Part shown: piece after piece, positions 60,801 through 64,000 of the stretch
Position numbering within the stretch: position 1 is the first letter of the stretch
Layout: every line of letters begins with the position of its first letter
DNA from: Impatiens glandulifera
Lineage: Eukaryota > Streptophyta > Magnoliopsida > Ericales > Balsaminaceae
Length of the DNA: 64,000 bases
Reading direction: 5' to 3'
Assembly (NCBI RefSeq): GCF_907164915.1
Contig: NC_061862.1
Coordinates: 81,433,718 to 81,497,717 of the forward strand
Translations under genes and position numbers: made by a program
Notes under the pieces: model-generated
Told to the model about the DNA's origin: nothing
Seen by the model: only the letters and a program-made list of their open reading frames with translations
The model's database searches: none

Positions 60801-61180
60801 TCACAAACTTCAACAGGTTCGTCTTCCATGATATTAGTCTCGTTATTTGGTGGTTCATTGATCGGTTCATCTTCAATTTCATCATCTGATTCATCTTCCT
60901 CCATATTCTCGGTAACAACATTTACAATTTGACGTCCAATTGATCTCTTTTCACCGTGAAAATACCAAAAACCATAATTTTGTCTTATTCCGTATACAAT
61001 CAGATGAGATCTAACCACACTCTTATTCTCATATACTCGATTTGCACACCTTACACAAGGACATGCAATCGATGATCTACCCGTAGACCTTTCAGCAAAT
61101 TCTATGAATTTGTCAACCCCCTCACTATATTTAGGATCAGTACGAAGTATAGTCATTCATGTTTTGTCTGGGATTTCCAT
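57831..61180 (-). pseudogene. CACTA transposase (TNPD-like: Transpos_assoc, Transposase_21, DUF4218, DUF4216), broken
   Basis: Likely start 61178-61180. Order on the minus strand: Transpos_assoc (KYSEGVDKFIEFA, ACPCVRCANR, HLIVYGIRQNYGFWYFHGE); Transposase_21 (KTAPRMTWH, NVRLGLASDGFQPF, LIPGPKSVGDCIDVFLEPLI); the RHNLDVMHIEMNICDSLLGT block; DUF4218 (LKSHDCHILLQYILPLATRG, MVHLPVHLAFEACLGGPVQY, RWMYPVEQYM); DUF4216 (TQNNGVLVVGNNG, ILFKCKWFDVY). Introns appear at 58527-58461 and 58381-58311. Lesions: TGA at 61157-61159 and at 59807-59809 (both where the family has Trp), TGA at 59486-59488, a frameshift near 59240 and TAA at 58560-58562. The family catalyses cut-and-paste transposition; this copy is dead. 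Confidence 0.9.
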
Positions 61181-61199
61181 CTAACCTAACATACAAATT

Positions 61200-61640
61200 A
61201 ATAATCCAACAACCTAACATCAATAATCAAACATACAAATCATTTATTCATTTACTAATCCAAACATGCAATAATCTAACATACAAAATATCTAACTTAA
61301 TCTACCAATCCAATAATCTAACATACAATTAATCTATAATTCAAACATGCAATAATCTAACATACAAATAATATAACTTAATCTACCAATCCAATAATCT
61401 AACATACAATTAATCTAATAATCCAAACATGCATGCAATACTCTAACATACAAATAATATAACTTAATCTACCAATCCAATAATCTAACATTCAAATAAT
61501 TTACCTAAATCTAACATAAAATAATCTAACTTAGCATTCAATATTATGTAAACCTAACATACAAATTATTCACTAACCTAACATCAATAATCTACTAACA
61601 ATCTAACAATCTAACATTGATTGTAAATAAGAACTAACCT
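61200..61640. repeat. Short CT/AT tandem repeats in the CACTA leader
   Basis: 'aatctaacatacaa' and 'aacttaatctaccaatccaa' recur, the latter at about 61294, 61375 and 61461, giving a loose 81-86 bp period. The repeat lies between the transposase start and the 5' end of the element, probably within a leader intron. It has no coding potential. Confidence 0.7.
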
Positions 61641-62944
61641 GAATTTTGAAGTGCAAACTACAATCCGCGGCAACAAAGACAATGGCAAATTCAAACCCCG
61701 ATAGAATTGAAATTAATGCAACCTGATTCAACAGTTCAAACACAAAAAATGATAATGAAAACCTGATTCAACAGTTCAACATATATAAGAAGTAACATGA
61801 TTGAATACCTGATTATACCGTTCAAACGACAGTGAATAACGAATTCATCAGTTTAAACGGGGAAATTCAGAATTTCTGCAAACTAAAAATTTGATTATGT
61901 TGACAGAAAATACATAGCCCAAACTCTAAACCAAAATCAAAATCATCTAAGTGATGTTAGCATCTAAAGCATCATTTGTATATATACCATGACAATCAAG
62001 AATTCTGAACATAATTCAGACATGCAAAACAGATATTCAACTCAATTAAGGCTAGAAAAGTGACAGTTAGTGAATTAAACATAATGTAGCTGTTGAACAT
62101 TTCAAATAGAACTCCAGTATGTCTAGGTTTACAAAAAAAAACTAAACAAATACTAATGGAACTAAAACAGATACCAATGGAACTAAATAACACTTAGCCT
62201 AAATCACACAAATCATATTCTCACAAATTTCAGGCCAGACCTTTCAATGTTTCAGAGAAACATGAGAGTAACTTTGCATTCTAGAACCACTTACAAGTTA
62301 CTTTGAAACCCTTAGAACAATCATAAATTCAGTAAAAGAGATATGAACCTGTCTAAAAGAAGTAAAAAAAGGTTCCAAATTACAACTAACAATGAACACA
62401 ATCCATCCAACACAAACAATGTTCACAATCAGACTTCACATAACAGTTACAAATATGACTTACATAAACAACTCTATGACAAAATCAAACTTTAACATAA
62501 TATCAGAAGATAAGGCAGATTAGCCATCAAAACATAAACCAAATATTGACTAACATAAACCAATCTTGGACAGAATCAAAACAGAACTGATTATCCTAAT
62601 ACTACCTAGATTACTTCAATCAAAATAGAACCAAAATAAAAAGGGCGGAGGGAGAAGAGAGTTTACCTGGCGGCGACGGCGACTTCAATCGAAGAAAAGA
62701 GAAGACGATCCTTGAATAGTTCGATGATCGGCGGGTGGAAGAAAAGAGAGAAAAGAAAACTTACCTGGCGGCGACGGCGATTTCAATAGATGGGCGGCGT
62801 TGGCGACTTGAGGAGACGGGCGGCGATTTCAATGCCCGGCTTCAAACAGATGATCGGAAAGAAGAGGAGAAAGCACGGAGGAAGAAAAGAAAAGAAAGAA
62901 AAGAAAGGAAAGAAAGAGGGAAGTTATCCGCGGGTTTATTACAG
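61641..62944 (-). other. CACTA 5' leader region
   Basis: Non-coding. 62665-62700 and 62760-62795 contain a duplicated 'ttacctggcggcgacggcga' segment. On the minus strand each gives cgccag|gtaa, a plausible splice donor of an untranslated first exon. 62850-62920 is purine-rich (gaaaagaaagaaaagaaagg). No gene is supported; the open frames at 62735-62999 read through the purine tract. Confidence 0.5.
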
Positions 62945-63580
62945 ACTATTTGTAACGGTTATTGACAAAACCGTTACAGATACTAAAGAGAAAAAGTAAA
63001 AAGACGGTTCACTTTCTGTAACGGCTTTATCATTAACTATTACAGAAAGTATATTAGTAACGACGTTGAAAGAAAGTCGTTACTGTTGCCTTTCTCCAAA
63101 AAACATTTATTTAAGCCTTATCTGTAACGGTTTTCTCAATAACCGTTACAGATACTAGAAGAGAAAACGAAAGGGCGGTTCACTATTTGTAACGGTTTTC
63201 TTAATAACCGTTACCAATACTCTATTAGTAACGGTGTTGAGAGATAGCCGTTACTGATGATACGTTCCTCAAATGGTAACTTATGTCTTATCTGTAACGA
63301 TTTTACAAATAACCGTTACAGATAGTAGTAAAGACAAAGAAGAGACAGTTCAGTATCTGTAACGGTTCTTCTTCAACCGTTACAAATACATTATTAGTAA
63401 CGGTTTTCGTATAAAACCGTTACTGATATCCTTACTGAAACGTTAAAGGGATGTCGTATCTGTAACGGTTTATATCGTCGTTACAGATGTACTTATATTA
63501 GTAACGACTTTCGAAAATCGTTACTGATAAAATATATTAGTAAGGGCGTTCGAGCGCCGTTACTAGGAGTCGTTACAGAA
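62945..63580. repeat. CACTA 5' subterminal repeats
   Basis: More than twenty gtaacggtt / aaccgttac motifs in both orientations, spaced 20-60 bp, often in pairs such as taacggttattgacaaaaccgtta. They mirror 55300-55680 and define the second subterminal zone. Confidence 0.92.
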
Positions 63581-63602
63581 GACCTCTATTCTACTAGTGA
63601 TC

Positions 63603-64000
63603 GATATACCGTAAATATTCGGTATGATTGGTATATTATTTGTATCATACCAATATTTTAGTATACCGTAATTTTAGTACGATATTATATAATTTTTTAT
63701 GTACCGAAAATTTCAATTAAGTATGGTATGGATAAAAGAATTCAATATACTATATTAACATACCCAATCATCTTCAATATATCAACATATGAATCATCTT
63801 CAATATATCAATATATCAATATATGAGCAATTGCTCTTGTAGTACGGAGGTGAACAATAACCACAAGACTTTGAACATTTCATCTGTTCATTGTTAAACA
63901 AATATTTTTTTGAGATGAAATATCATGGTATAAGCATATATTAAGCTCATTATGTTTCTAAAACTCCCAATTCATCTAAAAAAACATCAATCTACATATT
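63603..64000. other. Dispersed GGTAT-rich repeat and AT-rich DNA
   Basis: 63620-63760 ('ggtatgattggtatattatt', 'agtataccgtaattttag') resembles 32370-32470 and continues the repeat on the other side of the CACTA element. The remaining sequence to the window end is AT-rich with no supported gene. Confidence 0.5.

Larger units (their letters stand above)
55274..63599 (-). mobile_element. CACTA (En/Spm) DNA transposon, structurally complete
   Basis: 8326 bp, flanked by the 3-bp target duplication ATC (55271-55273 and 63600-63602). The ends are cactagtagaaaaagg and, inverted, cactagtagaatagagg, so the first 11 bp match exactly. Subterminal zones (55300-55680 and 62945-63580) hold many direct and inverted TAACGGTT motifs, the usual transposase binding arrangement in CACTA elements. 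Both coding genes run on the minus strand, so 63599 is the 5' end. Both are broken, so the element can only move with help in trans. Confidence 0.97.

Overview
This is AT-rich nuclear DNA from a flowering plant, most likely a eudicot. Intron-rich genes have GT-AG junctions, a plant-type p300/CBP acetyltransferase is present, and the rest is layered plant transposable elements. Only two host genes look intact: a HAC1-type histone acetyltransferase (plus strand, 36055-45575, 16 coding exons, joined frame of 4935 nt) and a small three-exon LEA-like gene (minus strand, 52399-54244). No tRNA, rRNA, CRISPR array or bacterial feature was seen.

Layout. 1-9.7 kb: a decayed element with two minus-strand pseudogenes, a Ulp1-type (C48) cysteine protease and a DUF7745/plant-mobile-domain-like protein. 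Its non-coding parts are packed with arrays sharing one palindromic core, GCGAAG-YAT-NCTTCGC, at different periods. 9.7-12.6 kb: non-coding, with a diverged ~710-bp duplication. 12.84-20.76 kb: a complete but dead Ty1/copia retrotransposon (minus strand) inserted in a GTAT/ATAC microsatellite and itself carrying a 220-bp hAT-type MITE with a perfect 8-bp target duplication. 21-25.6 kb: duplicated segments, an Ogre/Tat-like LTR remnant, a 46-bp GACGTC minisatellite and an LTR remnant. 27.4-31.8 kb: a Mutator-like element with exon-like filling, interrupted by a solo LTR. 31.8-35 kb: AT-rich intergenic DNA. 36-45.6 kb: HAC1. 47-51.6 kb: a 5'-truncated LINE, two truncated LTR-element ends (gypsy-like gag) and a GGCCCG-rich non-autonomous element. 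52.4-54.2 kb: the LEA gene. 55274-63599: a structurally complete CACTA (En/Spm) element with TIRs, ATC target duplications and TAACGGTT subterminal repeats, whose transposase genes are broken.

How it fits together. The two host genes sit in a long-silenced repeat landscape. Many nonsense codons in the copia and CACTA genes fall where the families carry Trp (TGG to TGA/TAG), the footprint expected from deamination of methylated cytosine. The observation most worth following is the recurrence of one palindrome in every non-coding block of the Ulp1/DUF7745 element. This recalls the short-motif arrays that VANDAL-encoded anti-silencing proteins recognise in Arabidopsis; the link is inference.
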